From assembly GCA_036374835.1 (NCBI GenBank), contig DASUTB010000043.1:82554-146553 (forward strand): a stretch of DNA of 64,000 bases. The letters run 5' to 3'. Positions within the stretch are counted from its first letter, which is position 1. Every line of letters starts with the position of its first letter. Below, one piece after another: positions 33,950-41,781 of the stretch. The notes below the pieces were generated by a model. That model saw only the letters and a program-made list of their open reading frames with translations, was not told the DNA's origin and did no database searches. The stretch is from DASUTB01 sp036374835 (lineage in GTDB: Bacteria > Actinomycetota > Actinomycetes > Jiangellales > Jiangellaceae). Made by a program: the position numbers and the translations under genes.

Positions 33950-34570
33950 GTGACACTGGTGATCATCGCAGTGCTCGCGGGTGCGGTCGCCGGATTCGCC
34001 CGCGGCGGTGGGTTGGTGCGCCTGGTCGCCGTCCGCCCGGTGCGCAGCCGGCTGTTGCTCACCGGCCTCGGCGCGTACGCCGTCGGTGTCATGGTGGCCC
34101 TGCTCTGGGCCCCCGCACTGGCCATCTTCGCATCGGTGGCGATGCTGCTCTGGGCGTTCTACGCCTGGCTCAACCGGTCGATCCAGGGCGCGCCGCTGAT
34201 CGCCGCCGGGCTCGTGTCCAATGCACTCGTCCTGCTCATCAACGGTGCGACGCCAGTTTCGGAAGATGCCGCCGAGCGCGCCGGTGCCGATCTCGCCGAG
34301 GCCGTCGCACCACAGCTCAGCGAGCCGGCCGGGCAGGATTCGCGCCTGCCATGGCTCGGTAAATCGATTCCGATCGCGTTCCCGCCCCGCCCGGAGGTCG
34401 TGAGTCCAGGCGATCTGGCGATCGCGGCCGGTTTTGCCGTCGCCGTGTGCATGGGCATGACCGGCCGCCGTCGTGAGCCGCCGCCGACGATGGACGTCGA
34501 CGACGAGTGGTACGAGGAGGACGACATGTCCGACTCCGAAACGTTCGACGCGTCCACCTCGGCCCGGTGA
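33950..34570 (+). CDS. DUF5317 family membrane protein
   Basis: A 206-residue protein with several hydrophobic segments in the first 110 residues (VTLVIIAVLAGAVAGFARGG, LLLTGLGAYAVGVMVALLW, IFASVAMLLWAFYAWL) and one near 165-180; the acidic C-terminal tail is probably cytoplasmic. It matches the actinobacterial DUF5317 family, function unknown. GTG 33950 is the start; the upstream frame is not coding. It is divergent from the biotinyl protein. Confidence 0.7.
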   Translation: MTLVIIAVLAGAVAGFARGGGLVRLVAVRPVRSRLLLTGLGAYAVGVMVALLWAPALAIFASVAMLLWAFYAWLNRSIQGAPLIAAGLVSNALVLLINGATPVSEDAAERAGADLAEAVAPQLSEPAGQDSRLPWLGKSIPIAFPPRPEVVSPGDLAIAAGFAVAVCMGMTGRRREPPPTMDVDDEWYEEDDMSDSETFDASTSAR

Positions 34571-34659
34571 CCCGTACCGTCTCGCCTACCGGTCCGGACG
34601 ATCGGCCGCGACGGGCTGGTTCTATGCTGGGTTTCTGCACCCAGCCAAGAGGAGCACTG

Positions 34660-34734
34660 ATGGGTAAGCGAGCACGCAAGCGCAAGGGCCGCAAGAGCAA
34701 GGCGGCGAACCACGGTAAGCGTCCCAACGCCTGA
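34660..34734 (+). CDS. Ribosomal protein bL37
   Basis: A 24-residue very basic peptide, MGKRARKRKGRKSKAANHG to the end in KRPNA. It matches the short actinobacterial ribosomal protein bL37 found in mycobacterial large-subunit structures, where it binds 23S rRNA. A strong AAGAGGAG ribosome site lies 6 nt before the ATG. It is missed by ordinary gene callers because of its length. The neighbouring sigR/rsrA locus agrees with its mycobacterial position. Confidence 0.88.
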   Translation: MGKRARKRKGRKSKAANHGKRPNA

Positions 34735-34770
34735 CGAACGGCTACGTGCTCGTTCTGAAGCGCTGCGTTC

Positions 34771-35046
34771 TCACTCTTCGTCGATCTGGACGCGGACCGC
34801 GCGGATCTTGGTCAACACTTTCTCGCGCAGTTCCTCCGGGGCGTGTTCGCAACCGCACGAACGCTGCACGACCGCTCGTACGGCTCTTTCGAGGTCGTAT
34901 TTGCGCAGACACGGCGCACACTCGTCCAGGTGTTCCTCGATCTTGGCGTAGGAGACCGACGCGTCGTCCATTTCGTGGTCGAGGAAGACGTACACCCGGT
35001 CGAGGACGTCGGCACAGTCGGTGTCGTGTGGACGACCGCAACTCAT
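34771..35046 (-). CDS. rsrA: Zinc-dependent anti-sigma factor of the RsrA/RshA type
   Basis: A 91-residue ZAS-family anti-sigma factor that holds the SigR/SigH-type sigma factor under reducing conditions and releases it when disulfide stress oxidises its cysteines. The zinc motif is HLDECAPC (H-x3-C-x2-C, about residues 39-46), with further Cys residues at 3, 11 and the CGC near 64. Its ATG overlaps the sigma-factor stop by 4 nt, ensuring balanced synthesis. Confidence 0.93.
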   Translation of the reverse strand: MSCGRPHDTDCADVLDRVYVFLDHEMDDASVSYAKIEEHLDECAPCLRKYDLERAVRAVVQRSCGCEHAPEELREKVLTKIRAVRVQIDEE

Positions 35047-35645
35047 TGTCCGACCTCCTCTACCCCTGCCGGTGCCAGTCCGCGCTCGCGAGCGTAATCC
35101 TCGAGCAAGTCGCGCAGCTGCCGCCGGCCTCGATGCAGTCGGGACATGACAGTGCCGATAGGCGTCCCCATGATGTCAGCGATCTCCTTGTACGGAAACC
35201 CCTCGACATCGGCGAGATAGACCGCGATCCGGAAGTCCTCGGGAATCTGCTGGAGCGCCTCTTTGACATCCGAGTCCGGCAGACGCGCGAGCGCCTCGGC
35301 CTCGGCCGACAACAGCCCGGTCGAGGTGTGCGCCTCGGCGCGGGCCATCTGCCAATCCTCCACCTCTTCGGTGGCGCTTTGCTGTGGTTCGCGCTGTTTC
35401 TTGCGATATGTATTGATGAATGTGTTAGTGAGGATCCGGTAGAGCCAGGCCTTGAGGTTCGTCCCTTCCTTGAACTGGTGGAACGACCCGTATGCCTTGG
35501 CGAAGGTCTCCTGCACCAGGTCCTCCGCGTCGGCCGGATTGCGGGTCATCCGCAATGCCGCCGAGTAGAGCTGGTCGAGGTACGGCAGCGCATCTCGCTC
35601 AAACCGCGCGCCGCGCTCCTCGGAAGTTTCTTCGTGCTGGTTCAT
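35043..35645 (-). CDS. sigR: ECF sigma factor SigR/SigH (thiol-oxidative stress)
   Basis: A 200-residue ECF sigma factor. Region 2: ALRMTRNPADAEDLVQETFA and KAWLYRILTNTFINTYRKK; region 4 helix-turn-helix: PYKEIADIMGTPIGTVMSRL. It directs transcription of thioredoxin and other disulfide-stress genes. I chose ATG 35645 (MNQHEETSEE). An in-frame GTG at 35747, overlapping the upstream hydrolase stop (GTGA), would make a 234-residue form with a 34-residue extension, reminiscent of the Streptomyces long form. A SigR-like promoter lies between the two starts. Confidence 0.93.
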   Translation of the reverse strand: MNQHEETSEERGARFERDALPYLDQLYSAALRMTRNPADAEDLVQETFAKAYGSFHQFKEGTNLKAWLYRILTNTFINTYRKKQREPQQSATEEVEDWQMARAEAHTSTGLLSAEAEALARLPDSDVKEALQQIPEDFRIAVYLADVEGFPYKEIADIMGTPIGTVMSRLHRGRRQLRDLLEDYARERGLAPAGVEEVGQ

Positions 35646-35704
35646 CGTGAGTGATGCTATCGGTGCGTCCTGACGGGCTGCCGTCCACTCCACCAACTGA
35701 GACT

Positions 35705-35732
35705 GTACCCGCGGAGCTACCAAGCACGTTCC
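35705..35732 (-). promoter_or_regulatory. Candidate autoregulatory SigR-type promoter
   Basis: On the minus strand GGAAC (35732-35728) is followed after 18 nt by GGT, close to the SigR/SigH pattern GGAAY-N18-GTT. It lies about 60 nt before the short sigR start and inside the long form. Imperfect at the -10. Confidence 0.35.
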
Positions 35733-35743
35733 ACCTGCGTTGC

Positions 35744-36409
35744 TCACGTGAGAGGAACATCACCGGACGCGCGTTCCATTCCCGCAGGCGTGTGCGCGGT
35801 CAGGAAATCACGGACCGCGGCAACGACCGTCTCCAGTGTTCCCCGCTGGTCGTGCGCTTTGGGCACCGCCATCGAATGGTTGGCGTGCGGGGCCGCCACC
35901 AACTGGAACGAGCCCGGCCGAAACTCGCCGGGCCGGCCGAACGTGTCGTTCTCCCCCTGTACCACGAGGGTGGGGACGCCTGCCCCGGCCAGCTCAGCGA
36001 ATCGTGATTTCTCCGGCTTGCCTGGAGGATGCAACGGGAAGGCCAGCGCGACAACGCCTGCGGCGCCGACGGCACCCGCCGTCCGGCACGCCACCCGCGC
36101 GCCGGCACTGCGCCCGCCGATGAACAGCGTGCCGGCCACCGGCACCTGCGGCATTGCCGCAAGCCAGGCTTCGTCCAGCGTCTGCGGCCGCGGGCCGACT
36201 TTGCGGCCGGCGACGACGAACGGCTGCTCGAATCGGACGACGGTGACTCCGATGGCCGGTAGTGCGGACGCCAGAGCCATGAGGTCGCGGGCGCCCGACC
36301 CGCCGCTGGCGCCGTGCCCGAGCACGAGCGTGGCATGCGGCTGCCCGGACGCCTCGTGGATCAGCAGACGCGCGTCCCCGGCCGGCGTGGCGACGTATTC
36401 GGTCCGCAT
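35744..36409 (-). CDS. Alpha/beta-hydrolase (KANL3/Tex30-like)
   Basis: About 221 residues. The nucleophile elbow is GGRSAGARVA (Ser at about residue 103); TLVLGHGASGGSG is the oxyanion strand and HANHSMAVP gives the catalytic His. It resembles small dienelactone-hydrolase or KANL3-like proteins. The start at ATG 36409 (MRTEYVATPAG) is favoured over 36427. Its TGA overlaps the long sigR start. Confidence 0.82.
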   Translation of the reverse strand: MRTEYVATPAGDARLLIHEASGQPHATLVLGHGASGGSGARDLMALASALPAIGVTVVRFEQPFVVAGRKVGPRPQTLDEAWLAAMPQVPVAGTLFIGGRSAGARVACRTAGAVGAAGVVALAFPLHPPGKPEKSRFAELAGAGVPTLVVQGENDTFGRPGEFRPGSFQLVAAPHANHSMAVPKAHDQRGTLETVVAAVRDFLTAHTPAGMERASGDVPLT

Positions 36410-36430
36410 GAGGGCGATGCTAACCAAGCC

Positions 36431-37171
36431 CTAGAACAGCGCGGCGGAGTCGTTGTCGGCCGGCAGTGGCTCGATGAGGTAGGCGCCGTTGTTGCGCACG
36501 TTGCCGACGTCCGGCGACACCGGATACGCCTCCAGCAATCCGGGTGCAGCCGGCACCAGCAACTCGAGCAGGGCATCGCCGGCGCGCGCCGGGTCGAGCC
36601 AATCCGACCAGCGCTCCGGCTCAACGTGCATCGGCATGCGGTCGTGGATCTGGCCGACGTCGTCCTCGGCCTCGGTGGTGATGACGGTGGACGTCCATAC
36701 GAACGCCGCCGGATCGTCATCGTCGGCGACCTCGGGGTCACGCCAGATCTCGTAGAGGCCGGCCATCGCGAGCACGCCGCCGTCCCGCGGTCTGATGAAG
36801 AACGGCTGCTTGGCCTTGCCCTCGCCGTACCACTCGAAGTAGCCGTTGGCCGGCAGGAGGCAGCGACGCCGCTCGAACGCGCGCTTGAAGGCGGGTTTGC
36901 TCGCGACCGTCTCGAGCCGTGCGTTGATCATACGTGCACCGATCTTGACGTCCTTCGCCCACGACGGCACCAACCCCCACCGCAACCCTCGCACCCGCCG
37001 CTCCATCACGTCGCGGTCGTCCCGCCTGGGCCGCACCATCACCCCGTAGACCTGGTCGGTGGGCGCGACGTTCCAACTGGGTTCGATCCGCTCCGCGACG
37101 TCGATCCGGTCGGCGCCGAACTCCTCGGCGATCTCGTCCGGGCTATACGTGAGCGCGTACCTGCCGCACAT
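36431..37171 (-). CDS. SOS response-associated peptidase (SRAP/YedK/HMCES family)
   Basis: A 246-residue protein that covalently caps abasic sites in single-stranded DNA. After Met removal, Cys2 of MCGRYAL is the nucleophile; the conserved Asn lies in ARMINARLET, Glu in NGYFEWYG and His in IHDRMPMHV. All catalytic residues are present and the length fits. Same gene neighbourhood as Rv3226c. The gene ends 21 nt before the hydrolase start. Confidence 0.95.
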   Translation of the reverse strand: MCGRYALTYSPDEIAEEFGADRIDVAERIEPSWNVAPTDQVYGVMVRPRRDDRDVMERRVRGLRWGLVPSWAKDVKIGARMINARLETVASKPAFKRAFERRRCLLPANGYFEWYGEGKAKQPFFIRPRDGGVLAMAGLYEIWRDPEVADDDDPAAFVWTSTVITTEAEDDVGQIHDRMPMHVEPERWSDWLDPARAGDALLELLVPAAPGLLEAYPVSPDVGNVRNNGAYLIEPLPADNDSAALF

Positions 37172-37245
37172 GTCTTTAGCCTGCCATGGGCCACTGACAG
37201 CGCGAAGTGATGATTATTGGGTGCCTGGCGTGGTAGGTAAGTGTT

Positions 37246-37806
37246 ATGAGCCTGATCCGCAGGATCGCCCGCCCGATGCTGGCTTCGGTCTTCGTCGTGA
37301 AGGGCGCTCGAACGCTGCTCAATCCCGACCCCTCGACGGTTGCCGCCAAGCCGGTCACCGACCGGCTCGCCCCGACTCTGCACAAATACGCCCCCAAGCT
37401 GCCGACTGACGCCCGCACCCTGGTGCGGGCCAACGCGGGCGTCAAGGTCGGTGCCGGACTGCTGCTGGCCACCGGCCGCCTCCCCCGGATCTCCTCACTT
37501 GCGCTCGCCGCGTCGCTCGTGCCCACCACGCTCGCCGAGCACGCGTTCTGGAACGCCGAAGACCCAGACGAGCGGCAGGCGCAACGAGAGGCTTTTCTGA
37601 GGAACGTCGCGCTGGCCGGCGGGCTGTTGATCGCGGGAGCGGACACCGCCGGCAAACCCGGGCTGGCATGGCGCGCGTCGCACGCCGCCGACGACTCGCG
37701 CCGGCGGGCTCGGTATGCCGCCCGAGAGGCGAGACACACGGCACGGGAAGCACGGCTGTCCGCACGCGCGGCGAAGGCCGGACTCGCGAGCAAGCTTCCC
37801 ACGTGA
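37246..37806 (+). CDS. DoxX family membrane protein
   Basis: A 186-residue protein with three to four hydrophobic segments (MLASVFVVKGARTLL, AGVKVGAGLLLATGRL, LALAASLVPTTLAEH, VALAGGLLIAGA) and a basic C-terminal helix rich in Ala and Arg (SRRRARYAAREARHTAREA) that is probably cytoplasmic. It matches the DoxX family; in mycobacteria related proteins work with SodA and a sulfurtransferase. Specific role unknown. Confidence 0.82.
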   Translation: MSLIRRIARPMLASVFVVKGARTLLNPDPSTVAAKPVTDRLAPTLHKYAPKLPTDARTLVRANAGVKVGAGLLLATGRLPRISSLALAASLVPTTLAEHAFWNAEDPDERQAQREAFLRNVALAGGLLIAGADTAGKPGLAWRASHAADDSRRRARYAAREARHTAREARLSARAAKAGLASKLPT

Positions 37807-37917
37807 TTGACGAGCACCACGAGGCGTAGCGACATCGCAACAGGCTTGCGGGCATGGTGTGGTGTGGCTGCAGGTGGTGAACGTGATCGAACCACGTCAT
37901 CCGCTACGGTCTATGGC

Positions 37918-39210
37918 GTGACGACCCACACCAGCGCACAGCTCTGGCCCGCGCCGACCGCGACCCAACCACTCGACGCCGTCGTCACCGTGCCCGGCTC
38001 GAAGTCGCTGACCAACCGGGCGCTGATCATCGCCGCCCTGGCCGACGGGCCGAGCCTCATCCAGGCCCCGCTGCGGGCGCGGGACACCATGCTGATGGCC
38101 GGCGCGCTGCGCGCTCTAGGTGTGACCGTCGAGGATGACGGCGACGACTGGCGCGTCCGACCGGGTAAGCTCAGCGGGCCGACTCAGGTGGATTGCGGGC
38201 TGGCCGGGACGGTGATGCGGTTCGTGCCGCCGATCGCGGTGCTCGCCGACGGCGCGATCGCGTTCGACGGCGACCCGCACGCCCGCGAGCGGCCGATGGA
38301 CGTCGCCCTCGGTGCGCTCAGGGATCTCGGCGCGCACATCGAGGACGGCGGCAGCGCCACGCTGCCGTTCACGGTGCATGGAACGGGCCGGTTCCGGGGC
38401 GGCACGGTGACGATCGACGCTTCGGCGTCATCGCAGTTCGTCAGCGGGCTGCTGCTCGCCGGCGCCCGCTACGACGACGGTGTGACGGTGCACCATGACG
38501 GCAAGCCGGTGCCGTCCCAGCCGCACATCGACATGACGGTCGGCGCGCTGCGCAACGCCGGCGTGGCCGTCGACGACGAGGAACCCGACACCTGGCGCGT
38601 CTCCCCCGGCCCGATCATCGCGACCGATGTACGGATCGAACCCGATCTGTCCAACGCGGCACCGTTCCTCGCCGCAGCGCTCATCACCCATGGCCGGGTG
38701 CGCATCCCCGGCTGGCCGGCGTCCACGACCCAGGCCGGCGACGAGTTGCGAGATCTGCTCCGGCGATTCGGCGCGGACGTGACGTTGGACCCGAACGGGC
38801 TCACCGTGCGCGGCACCGGCACGATCTCCGGAATCGACGCCGACCTGCACGACGTCAGCGAGCTCACGCCGGTGATCGCAGCCATCGCCGCGCTCGCGGA
38901 CGGGCCGTCCCACCTGCGGGGTATCGCCCATATCCGCGGTCATGAGACGGACCGGCTGGCCGCGCTCGCCGCGGAGATCTCGAGCCTCGGCGGCGACATC
39001 GCCGAGACCGAGGACGGCCTGACGATCCGCCCGGCACCATTGCACGGCGGCGTTTTCGCGAGTTACGCCGACCACCGCATGGCCCAAGCCGGCGCAGTGC
39101 TGGGACTGGCCGTGGCTGGCGTGCTGGTCGACGACATCGCCTGCACCGGCAAGACGCTCCCGGATTTCCCCGGCCAGTGGGCCCGGCTGCTCGGCCGGCA
39201 GAACGACTGA
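37918..39210 (+). CDS. aroA: 3-phosphoshikimate 1-carboxyvinyltransferase (EPSP synthase)
   Basis: A 430-residue enzyme of the shikimate pathway that adds enolpyruvyl from phosphoenolpyruvate to shikimate 3-phosphate. The N-terminal PGSKSLTNRALIIAALADGP binds the phosphate; DCGLAGTVMRFVPPIA and ASASSQFVSGLLLAGA follow, and DHRMAQAGAVLGLA is near the C-terminus. GTG 37918 is the start; the upstream frame is unrelated. rsgA follows after 4 nt. Confidence 0.96.
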   Translation: MTTHTSAQLWPAPTATQPLDAVVTVPGSKSLTNRALIIAALADGPSLIQAPLRARDTMLMAGALRALGVTVEDDGDDWRVRPGKLSGPTQVDCGLAGTVMRFVPPIAVLADGAIAFDGDPHARERPMDVALGALRDLGAHIEDGGSATLPFTVHGTGRFRGGTVTIDASASSQFVSGLLLAGARYDDGVTVHHDGKPVPSQPHIDMTVGALRNAGVAVDDEEPDTWRVSPGPIIATDVRIEPDLSNAAPFLAAALITHGRVRIPGWPASTTQAGDELRDLLRRFGADVTLDPNGLTVRGTGTISGIDADLHDVSELTPVIAAIAALADGPSHLRGIAHIRGHETDRLAALAAEISSLGGDIAETEDGLTIRPAPLHGGVFASYADHRMAQAGAVLGLAVAGVLVDDIACTGKTLPDFPGQWARLLGRQND

Positions 39211-39214
39211 TCCC

Positions 39215-40219
39215 GTGAGCCGGCGCCGCAGCTACGAGTCGTACGACGAGAGCGATGCGCGCGCCCGCACCCGACCGGGCTCGCGGCCGCGCAGTAAGTT
39301 GCGCCCCGCGCACGAGAACGCCGAACGCGGCTACGTCATGGCCGTCGACCGCGGCCGGCTCACCTGCTTGCTCGAGGAGGACGCGCGAACGGTCACCGCT
39401 ATGCGCGCCCGCGAGCTTGGCCGCCGAGCCGTCGTGGTGGGTGATTTCGTGGGCCTGGTGGGCGACACGTCCGGTAGCGAGGGGACGCTCGCCCGCATCG
39501 TTCGCGTCGAGAAACGCGAGACTGTGCTGCGCCGCACCGCCGACGACGACGATCCGGTCGAGCGGGTGATCGTCGCCAACGCGGACCAGATGGCCATCGT
39601 GACTTCGGTAACCGATCCCGAACCACGGCCGCGCCTCATCGACCGTTGCCTCGTCGCCGCGTACGACGCGGGCATCGAGCCGCTGCTGTGCGTCACCAAG
39701 ACCGACCTCGACGACCCGTCCGAGCTGCTCGCGGCGTTCGCTCCGCTCGACGTGCGCACGATCACGACCGAGTTGGACGGCGACCTCGACCCGCTTCGCG
39801 AACGACTCGCAGGGCGCCGCAGCGTCCTCGTCGGGCATTCCGGCGTCGGCAAGTCGACGCTCGTCAACGCGCTCGTGCCCGGCGCCGATCGCGCGACCGG
39901 TGAGGTGAACGTCGTCACCGGACGCGGCCGGCACACGTCCAGCAGCGCGGTCGCGCTACAACTACCCGGTGGCGGCTGGGTGATCGACACGCCGGGCATC
40001 CGCTCGTTCGGACTCGCCCACGTCGACCCCGATCGATTGATCAGCGCGTTCCCCGACCTCGACGAAGTCAGCCAGGACTGCCCGCGGGGATGCACCCACA
40101 CCGCGAGTGAACCGGAATGCGCCTTGGACGACGCCCTGCGCGACGGCCGCCTGGGCCCGGCCCGAGTTGAGTCGTACCGCCGCCTGCTCGCCAGCCGGGA
40201 CCGCCAAGCCGGCGACTGA
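39215..40219 (+). CDS. rsgA: Small ribosomal subunit biogenesis GTPase RsgA
   Basis: A 334-residue circularly permuted GTPase that helps mature the 30S subunit. Order: an N-terminal OB domain, the G4 motif VTKTDLDD, then G1 GHSGVGKSTLVNAL, the RHTSSS switch I, G3 DTPGIRSFGL, and the zinc finger CPRGCTHTASEPEC. The basic N-terminus (SRRRSYESYDE) fits actinobacterial members. GTG 39215 lies 4 nt after aroA, so the two are co-transcribed, as in mycobacteria. Confidence 0.95.
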   Translation: MSRRRSYESYDESDARARTRPGSRPRSKLRPAHENAERGYVMAVDRGRLTCLLEEDARTVTAMRARELGRRAVVVGDFVGLVGDTSGSEGTLARIVRVEKRETVLRRTADDDDPVERVIVANADQMAIVTSVTDPEPRPRLIDRCLVAAYDAGIEPLLCVTKTDLDDPSELLAAFAPLDVRTITTELDGDLDPLRERLAGRRSVLVGHSGVGKSTLVNALVPGADRATGEVNVVTGRGRHTSSSAVALQLPGGGWVIDTPGIRSFGLAHVDPDRLISAFPDLDEVSQDCPRGCTHTASEPECALDDALRDGRLGPARVESYRRLLASRDRQAGD

Positions 40220-40224
40220 CATCG

Positions 40225-40298
40225 TGATCATGTCGATGATCGTGAAGCTGAACCCCTTGTTTTTGAGTGAATTGGCTTCACGATCATCGACATGATCA
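40225..40298. terminator. Perfect 24-bp hairpin between convergent rsgA and pectate lyase
   Basis: Left arm 40225-40248 (starts TGATCATGTCGATG) and right arm 40275-40298 are exact reverse complements, with a 26-nt loop containing a T-run. A strong bidirectional terminator. Confidence 0.8.
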
Positions 40299-40308
40299 AT
40301 GTTGGGGG

Positions 40309-41685
40309 CTAACCGAGTTCGCCGGCGCCGGCGTGTGCGCTCACCTGGGCGGGAACGGCCTGCGTCGGGTGGAACGTGCCGACGAGGCTCGGCTCCCAGC
40401 CGACATCGCCGCTGAGCGGCTCGTCGGCCGTGCTGTTGTAGGCCGCGAGCAGGTCGACCTCATCGTGACTCGACGTGCCGTTGACCAACGTTCCGTCGAC
40501 GTGGATGGCCGGGCCGCCCCAATCCTGGATCATGGTGGCGGGTTCGACGTCATCACCGAGTTCGAAGTAATTGTTCTCGGCGTAGATACCGGCCGGCAGT
40601 TCGTCGATGTCGCCGTCCTGGTCGGCGTCCACGGAGGTCACACCGACCCCGAAGGCGTAGTGCCAGCCATCTGCGTCCGGCACGACGTAATGGTTGTTGT
40701 AGACGTGCACCTGGCCGAACCGGACCCGCGGCAGCCGCTGGCCCAGGTTGTCGAACAGGTTGTGGTGGACGGTGACCTTGAGCTTGCGGAAATCACCCCG
40801 CGCCGTCGATCCTGAGTTGCTCGAGCCGATCAGCATGGTCTTGTCGTGGTCGAGGAACTCGTTGTACGAGATCGTCACGTAGTTCGAACCGTGGGTTACG
40901 TCCACCAGCCCGTCGTGCACCTCGAACGGCGCCCCGAGCAACGCGGGATAGGTGCTCGGCGGGTGATCACCGTCGTCGAACGTGTTGTGGTCGAGCCACA
41001 CGTGCGTGGACGTGCGCACGCTGACGTTGTCGTAGTCTGCGTTCCACGCTCCGCTGTCGCCGTCGGTGGGATCCCACTCGGGGAAACACTCGTACGCGTC
41101 CGAGACCGTCAGGTTGCGAATGATCACGTTGTCGGCATCTCGGACGAAGATGTGCGCACCCACGATGCGGGCGTCCTCGCCGACCCCGACGATCGTCACA
41201 TTGGAGCCGACGAACTGCCGAACCTGGTCGTCCTGCACCTCGGCGGCCGCCTCGCGTGCCTCGTGCATCTCCGGGTCGGCGTCCTCTTCCTCCTCGGTCC
41301 AGGTCGCCGCTCGGGCAAGGTACTCGTCGAAGTCGAACCCGGCCTGGTCGGCGTAGTAGTCGCACGAGGCCTGGATGTCCTCGAATACGTTGGCGTGAAG
41401 CTCACCGTCGACGTACACGATCCGGTCCGTGGTGTCGCCGCGGGCGTCGGCGCCGCCGAGCGCGGCACGGAACTCGTCCCACGTGTCCACCACGAACACG
41501 TGGTCCTCGTCAGCGGCCGAGCCGCCGGTCGTGCCGCCCGCGGCAGCGGCCCAGCCGTCGTTCTCGCCGAGCACCTCCCTACCGAGATCCGAGTGGTGTC
41601 CGTGCCCGCCCGCGACGGCCGGCGCCGCTACGCTGGAAGCGGCCACGAGAGTGCTGATGGTGAGCAGAACTGTACGTTTTCTCAT
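40309..41685 (-). CDS. Secreted pectate lyase, polysaccharide lyase family 1
   Basis: A 458-residue extracellular enzyme that cleaves polygalacturonate by beta-elimination. A signal peptide ends near AVA-GG (about residue 26). The parallel beta-helix catalytic signatures of family 1 are seen: VWLDHNTFDDGDH (calcium and substrate Asp), LKVTVHHNLFDN and RLPRVRFGQVHVYNNHY with the catalytic Arg. An acidic insert (about 130-160) is unusual. Start MRKRTVLLTI at ATG 41685 is chosen. It lies downstream of, and on the same strand as, the sugar transporter of the locus, supplying its oligogalacturonide substrate. Confidence 0.9.
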   Translation of the reverse strand: MRKRTVLLTISTLVAASSVAAPAVAGGHGHHSDLGREVLGENDGWAAAAGGTTGGSAADEDHVFVVDTWDEFRAALGGADARGDTTDRIVYVDGELHANVFEDIQASCDYYADQAGFDFDEYLARAATWTEEEEDADPEMHEAREAAAEVQDDQVRQFVGSNVTIVGVGEDARIVGAHIFVRDADNVIIRNLTVSDAYECFPEWDPTDGDSGAWNADYDNVSVRTSTHVWLDHNTFDDGDHPPSTYPALLGAPFEVHDGLVDVTHGSNYVTISYNEFLDHDKTMLIGSSNSGSTARGDFRKLKVTVHHNLFDNLGQRLPRVRFGQVHVYNNHYVVPDADGWHYAFGVGVTSVDADQDGDIDELPAGIYAENNYFELGDDVEPATMIQDWGGPAIHVDGTLVNGTSSHDEVDLLAAYNSTADEPLSGDVGWEPSLVGTFHPTQAVPAQVSAHAGAGELG

Positions 41686-41713
41686 TGCGCAACTCCTCTT
41701 GGTCGACAGGAGT

Positions 41714-41764
41714 TGATCATGGGCCGGTCCATTCGGCCCCACCTCGTGGACCGGCTCATGATCA
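41714..41764. terminator. Hairpin downstream of the binding-protein gene, upstream of pectate lyase
   Basis: Arms 41714-41731 (starting TGATCATGGGCCGG) and 41747-41764 are complementary at 17 of 18 positions with a 15-nt loop. It probably attenuates readthrough from the transporter operon into the lyase gene. Confidence 0.65.
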
Positions 41765-41781
41765 GCTCGTCGGGCGTCGGG

